Source: a virus. Taken from it: a stretch of 64,000 bases of DNA. The DNA is taken from IMG/VR virus record IMGVR_UViG_3300034022_000723, positions 52,520 through 116,519 of that record; one strand, 5' to 3'. This document shows positions 48,460 to 56,851 of the stretch, piece after piece (within the stretch, counting starts at the first letter, position 1; the number at the start of each line of letters is the position of its first letter). Position numbers and translations under genes: made by a program. The notes under the pieces are model-generated. The model worked only from the letters and a program-made list of their open reading frames with translations. It made no database searches and was not told where the DNA came from.

Positions 48460-48834
48460 ATGAGTATCAGTCCTTATTCGTTCCCTGGTCTTAAACTTGA
48501 CCAAAAAGACAAACAACAAATTAAAAACAACACCAAGTTATTAAAATATAAAATAACTAAAGAAGAGATTTTAGAAATTATTGCAGATGAATGTGGAATA
48601 ACTGTCAGTCAAATTTTGGATAAAACAAGAAAAAAAGAGGTCATAAATGGCCGTTTTATTTTTTGTGGTGTTATGAATGACTATTTTAGTTACACATTGA
48701 AAAGAATTGGCAATGTTGTGGGTAGAGACCATACAACTGTCATTCACGCAGTTAGAAAATTTAAAGATAGAATTCGTAACGAAGATGATTTTAGAGATTT
48801 AGTTAACGGAGTTTATAATAAAATAGGAATATAA
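48460..48834 (+). CDS. Free-standing DnaA domain IV (DNA-binding) protein
   Basis: 124 residues. It consists of a short lead and a helix-turn-helix region ending in VGRDHTTVIHAVRKF (about 87-101), the DnaA signature, preceded by the ITKEEILEIIADECGITVSQI helices. The ATPase part of DnaA is absent, so it could bind DnaA boxes without initiating. Possible roles: blocking or capturing the host replication origin, or regulating the phage's own replication. Two genes further, at 48837-49382, is the caspase-like protein; a host-type promoter lies upstream, suggesting early expression. Confidence 0.85.
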   Translation: MSISPYSFPGLKLDQKDKQQIKNNTKLLKYKITKEEILEIIADECGITVSQILDKTRKKEVINGRFIFCGVMNDYFSYTLKRIGNVVGRDHTTVIHAVRKFKDRIRNEDDFRDLVNGVYNKIGI

Positions 48835-48836
48835 TT

Positions 48837-49382
48837 ATGAAAACATTAATAATACATCCAGCAGACCCAAGCACAACTTTTTTGGATATTGTCTATACAC
48901 CGATTAAAGACAAAACAATTGTTACAGGTGGAATAAGTAAATCCGAAGTCCAACAATTAATTCGTGAACACGATAGAGTTATGATGATGGGTCACGGCAG
49001 TCCGGGTGGACTCTTCAATGTTGGTAAGTTCACAAATTGTGGGGCATATGTTATCGACCAACAAATGGTACCATTATTAAAAGAAAAAACTGATAATGTA
49101 TTCATTTGGTGTAACGCTGATAAGTTCGTTGATGTATTTGGTTTGAAGGGTTTTTATTCTGGAATGTTCATCAGCGAAGTTGGTGAGGCATATTATTGTG
49201 GATTACCTGGCACTGAACAAGACCAAGTGGATGAATCAAATTATGGATTTTGTAACATTATTGCGAAGTATATCAATCAAGACAAAAATTTGATACATGA
49301 AAATGTTAAGAAAGAATATGGAATGATTGCCGAAAACAATCCCGTGGCATTTTATAATAATAATCGACTATATAAATCTTAA
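48837..49382 (+). CDS. Caspase-like (clan CD fold) protein
   Basis: 181 residues. DRVMMMGHGSPGGLF (H53) and NVFIWCNADKFVDVF (C92) match the order and setting of the catalytic His-Gly and Cys of caspase/gingipain-like proteases. A Rossmann-like strand begins the protein (KTLIIHPAD). It is only one domain, without signal peptide or partner. It could be a true peptidase, perhaps acting on a host protein, or an inactive relative; assignment is from motifs only. Starts two bases after the DnaA-like gene. Confidence 0.55.
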   Translation: MKTLIIHPADPSTTFLDIVYTPIKDKTIVTGGISKSEVQQLIREHDRVMMMGHGSPGGLFNVGKFTNCGAYVIDQQMVPLLKEKTDNVFIWCNADKFVDVFGLKGFYSGMFISEVGEAYYCGLPGTEQDQVDESNYGFCNIIAKYINQDKNLIHENVKKEYGMIAENNPVAFYNNNRLYKS

Positions 49383-49386
49383 TAAT

Positions 49387-49614
49387 ATGAATAGATACCA
49401 TTGTTTTTTAATTGTTGGAAGTGAATTAAAACCCATCACAGTTGATGCCGATACGGTTCATCTCGATTCAACATGTGCAACAAGATTTCATAAAAAAGTA
49501 AAGGTCATAGGTCTTTATGGAACACCTGAAACAGGTTTTCAAATTGTCGGACAATACCCAACCGATAAATTTATAATTGAATCAATTGAAGAAAATATTG
49601 AAACCCCTGAATAG
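49387..49614 (+). CDS. Hypothetical protein
   Basis: 75 residues from the ATG at 49387, which follows the previous stop; an in-frame ATG at 49327 would overlap that gene by 56 bases and adds only an unlikely hydrophobic stretch. Beta-rich (HCFLIVGSELKPITVDADTV, GFQIVGQYPTDKFII). No family known. Its stop codon lies inside a terminator stem. Confidence 0.6.
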   Translation: MNRYHCFLIVGSELKPITVDADTVHLDSTCATRFHKKVKVIGLYGTPETGFQIVGQYPTDKFIIESIEENIETPE

Positions 49615-49624
49615 GGGTTTTTTT
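49601..49624 (+). terminator. Intrinsic terminator overlapping the stop codon
   Basis: AAACCCCT pairs exactly with AGGGGTTT across a GAAT loop, then more T's. The TAG stop of the 75-residue gene is inside the hairpin. Confidence 0.85.
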
Positions 49625-49651
49625 ATTGGACAATTTTAGTTATATTTCAAT

Positions 49652-49999
49652 ATGGATTATAGTAAAATAATGTTGGGAATAATATTTGGAGCTTTAGGTC
49701 AATTAGGTACGTTTATGCAATTACAAGGATCTTACAAATATGGTTGGTATGAAAAATACTATTGGGTTGTCATATTTGCCAGTGTACCGTTAGGATGGTT
49801 ATATATTAAATCCGTTAATTACTTTATTGAAGGGTTTGGAGGTCAAATATGGCCCAGCCGTCTTGTTGGATTTGGTGTTGGGGTAATCATATTTACAATT
49901 ATGAGTATATATCTTTTTAAAGAACCATTAGACATGAAAAATGGTATATGTTTATTTCTTGGATTTTGTATAATTTTGGTACAATTATTGGTAAAATAA
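49652..49999 (+). CDS. Four-helix membrane protein (small multidrug / EamA-like)
   Basis: 115 residues with four hydrophobic segments, the last two being VGFGVGVIIFTIMSIYLF and NGICLFLGFCIILVQLLV. The size and the KEPLDMKNGICLFLGFCII ending resemble half of a drug/metabolite transporter (SMR-like). A TATATTTC box lies three bases before the ATG. The family call is tentative. Confidence 0.5.
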   Translation: MDYSKIMLGIIFGALGQLGTFMQLQGSYKYGWYEKYYWVVIFASVPLGWLYIKSVNYFIEGFGGQIWPSRLVGFGVGVIIFTIMSIYLFKEPLDMKNGICLFLGFCIILVQLLVK

Positions 50000-50000
50000 T

Positions 50001-50031
50001 TTTGTGATATACTAGAATATACATATCTTTG
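50001..50031 (+). promoter_or_regulatory. Host-type promoter
   Basis: TTTG at 50001, 19 bases, TATCTTTG at 50024-50031; leader of 19 bases to the ATG at 50051. It would express the lipoprotein early in infection. Confidence 0.75.
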
Positions 50032-50050
50032 TAGTCTAATATACAAATTT

Positions 50051-51481
50051 ATGAAATATTCTTATTGTCTTTTATTTTTATTTCTTTTTTCCTGTAAAAA
50101 AGATATCACAACAGAGGTTGTAATTACCCCAATTGAAAATACTGTAATTAAAAAAGATACGGTTAATGTTTTTATGGGGTACAAGATTGACCCCAACGCA
50201 AAACAATTAGGTATTGATTATTGGAAAAATATTCCAGTGTTAAGTGACTTAATATCAATTTATTTTCATGAAATTTCACCAGGTCGTAGTCATATCGGTA
50301 CTGGATTGAACACCGTATGTGGTGATTTCAATAATGACGGATATGTTGACGTATTTGCACCTGGTAATGTATATAATGGAATTTTAGATAATGGGGTTGG
50401 ATTTTTAATTTGGGACACCGTCACAAAAAAATTCGATGACAAAAACTTATTTAATGACAAATCTAAAATGTCAATAATATGGGGAGCCAATCAAGTGGTT
50501 CCAGTTTATTTAAATAATGATAATTACGTTGATTTAGTTATTTTTGGATATATTGATGAGGGATTAAAAAATGCGAAACCCAATCCTGTTAGTTTAGCTA
50601 TCAGTGATGGTAAAGGTGGATATGATTTAACACCTTTAATAACTGAAACACCAACATTCACACACGAAGGTGGAACAATTGGAGATTTAAATGGTGATGG
50701 TATAGTTGATATGGTAGTAAATTATGGTTTGATGATGAAAATTTTATGGGGGAATAAAACCTTTCCATATTTTAATAGTGATAATTCTGCAACGTTCTGC
50801 CCTCCGTTTACTTACGTAGATGATATATCGTTAAGTTATAAAAGTGATAATGGTTTTGGTGAGGATTGTTACGAATGTGCATATGATGCTGGACGAAGTG
50901 TTATCGCCGACGTAAATAAAGATGGTAAAAACGATATCATTACATCTTCAGCCGAAGACAACTTTAGCTCAACAATAGGACCTAAAATTTCTAAAGTATT
51001 AATTAATCAAGGTAACGGTAGATTTAATAAAAATAGTATAATTGAACTTCCATATTCAAACGGAGGATCCTTCCCTATGAGAGCAAATTTAGATTACGTT
51101 GTTGATGATATTAATGGGGACGGAAGGAACGATATTATAACACTTAACGAAGTTGAATATAGTACATGGAACATATTTGTTTATATACAACAAACAGATG
51201 GTTCATATAAAATTGATAATAACATATTTCAATATACAATAAACAATCCTAGATTGGCGAGAGATTGGAAATCTAAATTAATTTATAATGATTTTAATGG
51301 AGATGGGAAAAAGGATGTCGCATTTTTAGATGGTGCCGCAGGTAATATTCACCTTAATGACCCACTTAATATTATGATTAAAAAAAGATCAGTTTTTATA
51401 AGGACAGGTAATCAATTCATAGAACAAGATTTTTATCAATTTGACCCGTACATGAAAAGTTTACTTGTTAATGTAAAATAA
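50051..51481 (+). CDS. Lipoprotein with VCBS/FG-GAP beta-propeller repeats
   Basis: 476 residues. The signal peptide ends in a lipobox (LFSC, C15), then KKD. At least six calcium-binding repeats of the FG-GAP/VCBS type follow: GDFNNDGYVDVF, NNDNYVDLVIFG, GDLNGDGIVDMVV, ADVNKDGKNDIIT, DDINGDGRNDIIT, NDFNGDGKKDVAF. Together they should form an integrin-like beta-propeller on the outer membrane or periplasmic face. Phage lipoproteins often block superinfection; a captured host adhesin is also possible. Own host-type promoter. Confidence 0.85.
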   Translation: MKYSYCLLFLFLFSCKKDITTEVVITPIENTVIKKDTVNVFMGYKIDPNAKQLGIDYWKNIPVLSDLISIYFHEISPGRSHIGTGLNTVCGDFNNDGYVDVFAPGNVYNGILDNGVGFLIWDTVTKKFDDKNLFNDKSKMSIIWGANQVVPVYLNNDNYVDLVIFGYIDEGLKNAKPNPVSLAISDGKGGYDLTPLITETPTFTHEGGTIGDLNGDGIVDMVVNYGLMMKILWGNKTFPYFNSDNSATFCPPFTYVDDISLSYKSDNGFGEDCYECAYDAGRSVIADVNKDGKNDIITSSAEDNFSSTIGPKISKVLINQGNGRFNKNSIIELPYSNGGSFPMRANLDYVVDDINGDGRNDIITLNEVEYSTWNIFVYIQQTDGSYKIDNNIFQYTINNPRLARDWKSKLIYNDFNGDGKKDVAFLDGAAGNIHLNDPLNIMIKKRSVFIRTGNQFIEQDFYQFDPYMKSLLVNVK

Positions 51482-51495
51482 GTATATTTAAAATT

Positions 51496-52425
51496 ATGGA
51501 GGTATTAATACAACACAATGTACACGCAGGATTAGGGGACTATACTCATTCTATTTATAGATATTTTTATTTGGTTGAAGAGTTAAAAAAAATAGGATTT
51601 AGACATATAACTTTATACGTTAATATGGAAAGAACCTCGATGTTTAATAAAGATTATTTTTTTGTTTTATACGATAGAAAAGTATTTGAAGAATTGTTTG
51701 ATAATATTATAATTTCAGATAATAAAATTGGGACTGAAAATTATGATAATTTAAAATTATTTTATGTTAATGGACATGAAGAAATTGGAATGAATCAATT
51801 TGATATATTCATTGATTATAATGATGAGAAATTTGAATTATTTAAAATAAATTTACATAATTTTTTTGTACCTAACACACTTAAAAAATATAGATATCTT
51901 TTTAGTGAATATATTATGAACAAATATAGAGAAACTAATGTTCATAAAAATGAAGAATACGTTGCAATTCAATTTAGAGCAGGGGATAGTAAAGACAATG
52001 AAGATTTATATAAAAATCATGAAGAACAATTTAAAAAAATAATATCTGAAGAAAATAAAGTTTTTGTTTGTTCTAATTCATATAAATTCAAAGAATACAT
52101 TAAAAGTTTTAATTATGATAATGTTTTTATGTTTGATTTTCCATTTGAAAAAGAATATGGAAATCATTTAGGTGCAATCCCTTTTACAGAAAATTTTAAC
52201 CATAATGAATATCAAACAAGGACTCTACATGCTGCAATTGATATGTTAACTTTATCACAATCTAAAGAAATTTACTCTTTTAATTATTTTGGGTATGTAG
52301 ACTCAAATTTTATAAAATTGGCAATATCTAAAAATGTTAAATTTAATATTATTCCATTAATAGGTGGTATGATGTGGAAACCCGAAAATTTTATAAACGA
52401 TGAAGATATTAATAGGTGGGGATAG
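51496..52425 (+). CDS. Fucosyltransferase-like GT-B protein
   Basis: 309 residues. VAIQFRAGDS resembles the donor-binding H-x-R-x-x-D motif of fucosyltransferases (GT11/GT23/NodZ-like), and QTRTLHAAIDMLTLSQSKEI fits the later helix-strand with a conserved acidic/serine turn. The N-terminal HAGLGDYTHSIYRYF resembles the glycine loop at the start of such enzymes. The overall assignment is moderate. Its end overlaps the SGNH gene by 26 bases. Confidence 0.6.
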   Translation: MEVLIQHNVHAGLGDYTHSIYRYFYLVEELKKIGFRHITLYVNMERTSMFNKDYFFVLYDRKVFEELFDNIIISDNKIGTENYDNLKLFYVNGHEEIGMNQFDIFIDYNDEKFELFKINLHNFFVPNTLKKYRYLFSEYIMNKYRETNVHKNEEYVAIQFRAGDSKDNEDLYKNHEEQFKKIISEENKVFVCSNSYKFKEYIKSFNYDNVFMFDFPFEKEYGNHLGAIPFTENFNHNEYQTRTLHAAIDMLTLSQSKEIYSFNYFGYVDSNFIKLAISKNVKFNIIPLIGGMMWKPENFINDEDINRWG

Positions 52426-53059
52426 TTGGGGACTTGGTGAATGGCCACAAGAAACAAATCATAGAGGAATATGGCAATACTTTGAAGAAGATGGTCATGA
52501 AGTGACAATAAAGGCCGTACCTGGTGAATCAAATAAAACATCCATATCACATATGTGTAATTATGTAAATGGAAATTACGATTATGTTTTTTGGTTTCAA
52601 TCAGACCCATTAAGAGATTTAAGACCTTATGATGATTTTGGGAACACAATAAAAAATTACAATGATTTAATAGAACAATCTAATTTTTTATTAGATGAAA
52701 GTTATAAAGAATTAAATAATAGAACAAATTGTAAAATTTATTGTATCGGAGGATGTTCTAAATTAAATGTTGATTTAATTTCAAAGTATAAAAATTTAAT
52801 ACCTTTTGTTGAAAGTTTGACGGAGTTAATACTTGTTGATTACAAACATCCCGAAATATGGCACAGCGATTGGATAAACTATGTGGAAAGATTAGACGAA
52901 AGTATAATTGATTTTTTGTTACCAAATAAAATGAAACAAGATTCTTTATCTGAAGTTGAAGAATATAGAAAATATTTTTGGCCCGATGGAAGTCACCCAA
53001 ATAGACACGGACATAAAGTTTTATATGATTTTATTCTTAAAAATTGTGATATTTTTTAA
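52400..53059 (+). CDS. SGNH/GDSL hydrolase-like protein
   Basis: 219 residues. GGDSWGLGEWP has the nucleophile serine, and DGSHPNRHGHKVL the D-x-x-H pair. It overlaps the preceding glycosyltransferase and converges on another SGNH gene with a 23-base overlap. Probably removes or adds acyl groups on a glycan. Confidence 0.78.
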   Translation: MKILIGGDSWGLGEWPQETNHRGIWQYFEEDGHEVTIKAVPGESNKTSISHMCNYVNGNYDYVFWFQSDPLRDLRPYDDFGNTIKNYNDLIEQSNFLLDESYKELNNRTNCKIYCIGGCSKLNVDLISKYKNLIPFVESLTELILVDYKHPEIWHSDWINYVERLDESIIDFLLPNKMKQDSLSEVEEYRKYFWPDGSHPNRHGHKVLYDFILKNCDIF

Positions 53060-53831
53060 GATACTCATAAAACATTTCCGATTGTATTCTATGTCCACTT
53101 TCACCTAAATGTGAGTCAGGTATTTCATCATTTGTTTCTTGTTTAATATTTTTTCCTCCTCTTTTATATACTTCTCTAAAAATGGTAAAATGGTGATCCC
53201 AATTTGGTCCACCGTTACCAACTTCAAAATTACCAGCATATTGATTACAAATATATTTTTTTTGGTTTAAAATTTCTATTGGTAATGTATTGATAATTTT
53301 ATGATCTGCCGACCAATAGTACACATGACAACCTATTTTTTCACATAACGTATCTATAATTTTTTCATAATTATATATTTCATCAACATAAAACGGATGT
53401 TCTGATATTTTTACCGCTATTTCCATTTGTGTCGATTCAGTTATATGATGTTTAAAATGGTCTGCTTTATTCGCCCCCATCCTTACCCATGTGTTAATTG
53501 GTTTTCCCATATACATACCTTCATTACCATCTGTATCATAAAAAGTACTGGCCCACCTAAATCTATTCAAATACGACCAATTTATTATAATGATATCATC
53601 TTTTTTAAATAAATCACAATTTTCACATATTGTATGAAATGTCTCATGATTGGAAGAACCACCAATAGCTTTAACATTAGTCTCCATACCAAGTTTTTCA
53701 GATAATATTTCATGCCAAACAGGAGGTAAATTCCCACCTCTCCATTCTTTCCAAACCTTATACCAAGGAAATGATTTATCTAAATTGTGTCCCTCAGTAA
53801 AACTATCTCCAAATAAATGTAACGTATTCAT
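53037..53831 (-). CDS. SGNH/GDSL hydrolase-like protein
   Basis: 264 residues. LFGDSFTEGHNLDKSFPW contains the nucleophile, GGSSNHE the second block and DSHLGESGHRI the D-x-x-H pair. Convergent with the SGNH gene on the other strand but not a close copy. With 7401 it is the third SGNH protein in the window. Confidence 0.78.
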   Translation of the reverse strand: MNTLHLFGDSFTEGHNLDKSFPWYKVWKEWRGGNLPPVWHEILSEKLGMETNVKAIGGSSNHETFHTICENCDLFKKDDIIIINWSYLNRFRWASTFYDTDGNEGMYMGKPINTWVRMGANKADHFKHHITESTQMEIAVKISEHPFYVDEIYNYEKIIDTLCEKIGCHVYYWSADHKIINTLPIEILNQKKYICNQYAGNFEVGNGGPNWDHHFTIFREVYKRGGKNIKQETNDEIPDSHLGESGHRIQSEMFYEYLKKYHNF

Positions 53832-53910
53832 AGTAATTAAATATAATTAATTTTCTTTGTATTTTAAATAAAAATTCATATATTAGTCATATATATTAGA
53901 AAGGACTAAC

Positions 53911-54303
53911 ATGAAAAGATTTGTATTCTTCCACGGATATCAAGAATTACATCCACTATTGGATATTGATTGGGATGCAATCAACAGATTGAATAACATC
54001 AATACTATTCTTACTCCAAATTGGGGTGGAATAACGTATACACCTACTTGGGTTGTTAATCCAGGTCTCATTCAATACACACCACCAAACTATACTATAA
54101 CCACAACACCCGGCACTGGTACATTTACAATTCCATACAACGGTACAATTAACACAGCAACAGGGTATAGTTTAACAACATCAAATCCAAACGGAACAAC
54201 ATATACAACAACAGGAACAGTTACAACAGGAGGAATAGGAGGAACTTTAACAACTGGTACTGCAACATTTAGAAGTGGAGCATTTACCTCAAAATTTATG
54301 TAA
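53911..54303 (+). CDS. FVFFHG-motif protein with Thr/Gly-rich tail
   Basis: 130 residues. It begins MKRFVFFHGYQ, one of the FKFF-x-G motif heads. The second half is Thr/Gly/Asn-rich with repeats (TTTPGTGTF, TYTTTGTVTTGG), typical of phage fibre or decoration proteins. A good Shine-Dalgarno-like GAAAGGA lies five bases before the ATG, unusual for this window. Confidence 0.6.
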   Translation: MKRFVFFHGYQELHPLLDIDWDAINRLNNINTILTPNWGGITYTPTWVVNPGLIQYTPPNYTITTTPGTGTFTIPYNGTINTATGYSLTTSNPNGTTYTTTGTVTTGGIGGTLTTGTATFRSGAFTSKFM

Positions 54304-54743
54304 TGACTAAATTCAAGTTTTTCAGGGGGTATATTGGAACGTTAGATATAATGGACGGACAAACATATGCGACAGCATCATTATATTACCCAAGATTAGA
54401 TTCCAATAATGAAATGGAAAGATGGTTTGCCGAACGTGATTTACAAACTATAACTCATGAACAATACATGTTGAATAGAGACATGTTAATTGAACAAGAA
54501 AGAATAAGAAGATTAGGAATGATAAATCATTCAAGGGAAACTGATAATCAAATTAGATTGTTTCAAGCAACAACAACGGTAACCGTAAATCCAACACCAT
54601 GGACTAAGGTTAAGATATTTGGAACAAGAGTTAAATTGGTTTTAATTGAAACTTGGAAGTTGGAACCTATCGGTGTTGTGGTGATGACACTGTTAGTGTC
54701 AGTTGTTACATTCATAGGTGTAATGAAATTATTCGGAACATGA
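54303..54743 (+). CDS. FKFFRG-motif protein with C-terminal membrane helix
   Basis: 146 residues beginning MTKFKFFRGYIG. The middle is polar and helical (ITHEQYMLNRDMLIEQERIRR), and the end is a transmembrane helix (PIGVVVMTLLVSVVTFIGVM). So the motif head is on the soluble side of a tail-anchored protein. It shares a base with the previous gene's stop and overlaps the next by four. Confidence 0.6.
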   Translation: MTKFKFFRGYIGTLDIMDGQTYATASLYYPRLDSNNEMERWFAERDLQTITHEQYMLNRDMLIEQERIRRLGMINHSRETDNQIRLFQATTTVTVNPTPWTKVKIFGTRVKLVLIETWKLEPIGVVVMTLLVSVVTFIGVMKLFGT

Positions 54744-55060
54744 TAAAACCATTCAAATTTTTGACGGATAATGATGATGATATGTCAGAAGGATATATCA
54801 ATTTAGAAAATGTAGAGATAGCTTCTTGGATGTGGGAAAGTCTAATGGAACCATCAGATGCGACGTACGATATTGTTTCGGTGGACACTAACGGTATTAT
54901 TGAATTTTTAAGAATGTTTCCATCACAAATGGTAATTCCTGTGAGTTCTATCGTTGGTCCAAATGGTGTGGTTCATAATAGCGAAAACGAAGGAAATGGG
55001 TGGGGATTTAACATTCAAACAGACCCAATTCATATTACATATTTAAGTTACACCCCATAA
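54740..55060 (+). CDS. FKFL-motif small acidic protein
   Basis: 106 residues from the ATG at 54740 (ATGA overlap with the preceding stop); in-frame codons further upstream lie inside that gene. It begins MIKPFKFLTDNDDDM. The rest is mixed and acidic with no known domain. Third member in a row of the FKFF/FKFL-headed proteins. Confidence 0.6.
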   Translation: MIKPFKFLTDNDDDMSEGYINLENVEIASWMWESLMEPSDATYDIVSVDTNGIIEFLRMFPSQMVIPVSSIVGPNGVVHNSENEGNGWGFNIQTDPIHITYLSYTP

Positions 55061-55068
55061 TATTTATA
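55061..55068 (+). promoter_or_regulatory. Late-type promoter element TATTTATA
   Basis: TATTTATA directly after the previous stop and 11 bases before the ATG at 55080. Confidence 0.45.
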
Positions 55069-55079
55069 AAATAAAAACC

Positions 55080-55202
55080 ATGAGTTCAAAATTTTTTAAC
55101 AATTCACAACAACCTAAGGCGGTTAAAGGAGATAAGAAACCTATCCCTACCAAACCTATCAAGAACAACACACAGATTAAAAAGACAGGAAGAGGTAAAT
55201 AA
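55080..55202 (+). CDS. Small basic protein ending KKTGRGK
   Basis: 40 residues: MSSKFFNNSQQPKAVKGDKK, then PIPTKPIKN and KKTGRGK. Strongly basic and proline-containing, probably disordered and nucleic-acid or capsid associated. It resembles the basic protein at 31113 in style, not sequence. Confidence 0.55.
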   Translation: MSSKFFNNSQQPKAVKGDKKPIPTKPIKNNTQIKKTGRGK

Positions 55203-55203
55203 A

Positions 55204-55234
55204 TTTGGTATATACGAAGATTGTTGTATATTTG
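55204..55234 (+). promoter_or_regulatory. Host-type promoter, leaderless
   Basis: TTTG at 55204, 19 bases, TATATTTG at 55227-55234, then four bases to the ATG at 55239. Confidence 0.7.
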
Positions 55235-55238
55235 CTTT

Positions 55239-55412
55239 ATGAAAGTAAAAATAACAATTAAATACCACATAGAGGTTGGTAATGAGGTCATTGAGTGTGA
55301 TTCACTTGAACAGGCTGAACGTAAGATGAAACATATGTCAGATGTTGATAAGTTTCTTATTAAGACGGAACTAAAGGGAGATAAAGTATTAAATCAATAT
55401 TTGTTAGGTTAA
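55239..55412 (+). CDS. Hypothetical small protein
   Basis: 57 residues from the ATG at 55239, chosen because the promoter lies directly before it. A beta-strand pair (KVKITIKYHIEVGNEVIEC) and a helix (SLEQAERKMKHMSDVDKFL). No family known. Confidence 0.6.
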   Translation: MKVKITIKYHIEVGNEVIECDSLEQAERKMKHMSDVDKFLIKTELKGDKVLNQYLLG

Positions 55413-55457
55413 CAATTTCTTAACATATACCCAAGGCAACTTTTTCTATTTATGTAG

Positions 55458-56144
55458 ATGAAAATAGAAGCGTTATTTATCTCCGATGTTCATTTAGGTT
55501 CTAAAGGTTCAAATGCCGATATGGTATTAGATTTACTCAAACAGTATCAACCTGAATATCTATTCTTAGTTGGTGACATAATAGACGGATGGTTACTTAA
55601 ACGTAAGTTCCGTTGGCCTCAATCACATACAAATGTATTAAGAAAGATAATGTCTTATTCCAAGAATGGAACCAAAGTAATTTACATACCAGGAAATCAT
55701 GATGATTTTTTGAGGGAGTATGGTGAGTTTTCTTTTGGTAATATAGAAGTACATAACGAATATGTATGGAACAATACTTTTATTACACACGGGGATTTAT
55801 ATGATGGTGTGGTTAAACTTAAATGGTTGGGAGTATTAGGTTCAATAGGTTACGATATGGCGATATCCATAGATAGAAAATTAAAGAAATTGGGAATGAA
55901 ACGTTCATTATCTAAGTTCTTAAAGGATAAGGTAAAGGAAGCGGTTAAATTCATTACACAATTTGAGGTGGAATTAACTAGACAAGCAAAGAAACATCAT
56001 TGTACATCCGTTATATGTGGTCATATTCATCATCCTGAGGATAGAGATATTGATGGTGTTAGATATTTAAATTGTGGGGATTGGATTGAGAATAATTCCT
56101 ACATCATCTACAACGACAATGAATACACTGTTATTAAAGGATAA
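55458..56144 (+). CDS. LpxH-like metallophosphoesterase
   Basis: 228 residues. ISDVHLGSKG, VGDIIDGW, IPGNHDDFL, ITHGDLYDG and CGHIHHPE give the full two-metal set of the UDP-2,3-diacylglucosamine pyrophosphatase (LpxH) group. In bacteria this enzyme works in lipid A synthesis. It could alter the host's LPS or act on a nucleotide-sugar. The next gene, a GT2 enzyme, overlaps its end by 26 bases, supporting a joint role in surface sugars. Confidence 0.8.
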   Translation: MKIEALFISDVHLGSKGSNADMVLDLLKQYQPEYLFLVGDIIDGWLLKRKFRWPQSHTNVLRKIMSYSKNGTKVIYIPGNHDDFLREYGEFSFGNIEVHNEYVWNNTFITHGDLYDGVVKLKWLGVLGSIGYDMAISIDRKLKKLGMKRSLSKFLKDKVKEAVKFITQFEVELTRQAKKHHCTSVICGHIHHPEDRDIDGVRYLNCGDWIENNSYIIYNDNEYTVIKG

Positions 56145-56835
56145 GTTAACCATAGTAATCCCATGTAAAAATGAGGGGGTAAACATCTACGAGTGTTTGG
56201 GTTTCATATCTAAACAAAGAGGGATTGCAGGTACACGAGTAATCATTTCAGATAATTCAGACGATGAGGAATCATTGAGGTGGATATATCAAACAGAATC
56301 AGATTACAAATACTCATTAAAAATAGAAGTAATAGAGGGCGGGTTTCCCGCTCAAGCAAGGTTAAACGGATCAAAGTTAGTTACCACACCTTATATGTTA
56401 TTCTTGGATGCTGATATAATGTTGTTTAAACAAGGTTTGTTGGAAACGGTGGTAGAATATGAGAAAGACCTGGTGACCGTCCCATTTGAGACGGAAACAG
56501 GGTTTAATTGGATTTTTAGGATGTTTGATGTTACCCAAAGATTGTCAGTGTTTCTTGGAACACCATTTGCGGTTGGTGGATTTCAGTTATTTAAAACAGA
56601 ATCATATTGGAACATCGGTGGATATAACCCAAATGAAAAGTTTGCCGAAGATTATTCTTTATCACAAAAGATTAATAGTCAGAACTTTAAGATACATAAA
56701 ACTGGTGGTGTGTGGACATCAGCAAGAAGATTTAAGAATAAGGGGGTTTTTTATATGATTAAGATATTGATTAAATCTTATTTTAACCGAAACAATCCTG
56801 AGTTCTTTAAGAAGTCCCACGGATATTGGGATTAA
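56119..56835 (+). CDS. GT2-family glycosyltransferase
   Basis: 238 residues from the ATG at 56119; earlier in-frame codons lie deeper in the phosphoesterase gene. LTIVIPCKNEGVNIYECLGF is the GT2 opening, LFLDADIMLF the D-A-D site and FAEDYSLSQKI the catalytic ED region. It probably adds a sugar to a lipid or glycan; coupled to the LpxH-like gene by overlap. Confidence 0.8.
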   Translation: MNTLLLKDKLTIVIPCKNEGVNIYECLGFISKQRGIAGTRVIISDNSDDEESLRWIYQTESDYKYSLKIEVIEGGFPAQARLNGSKLVTTPYMLFLDADIMLFKQGLLETVVEYEKDLVTVPFETETGFNWIFRMFDVTQRLSVFLGTPFAVGGFQLFKTESYWNIGGYNPNEKFAEDYSLSQKINSQNFKIHKTGGVWTSARRFKNKGVFYMIKILIKSYFNRNNPEFFKKSHGYWD

Positions 56836-56851
56836 AACCAATATAATAGGG

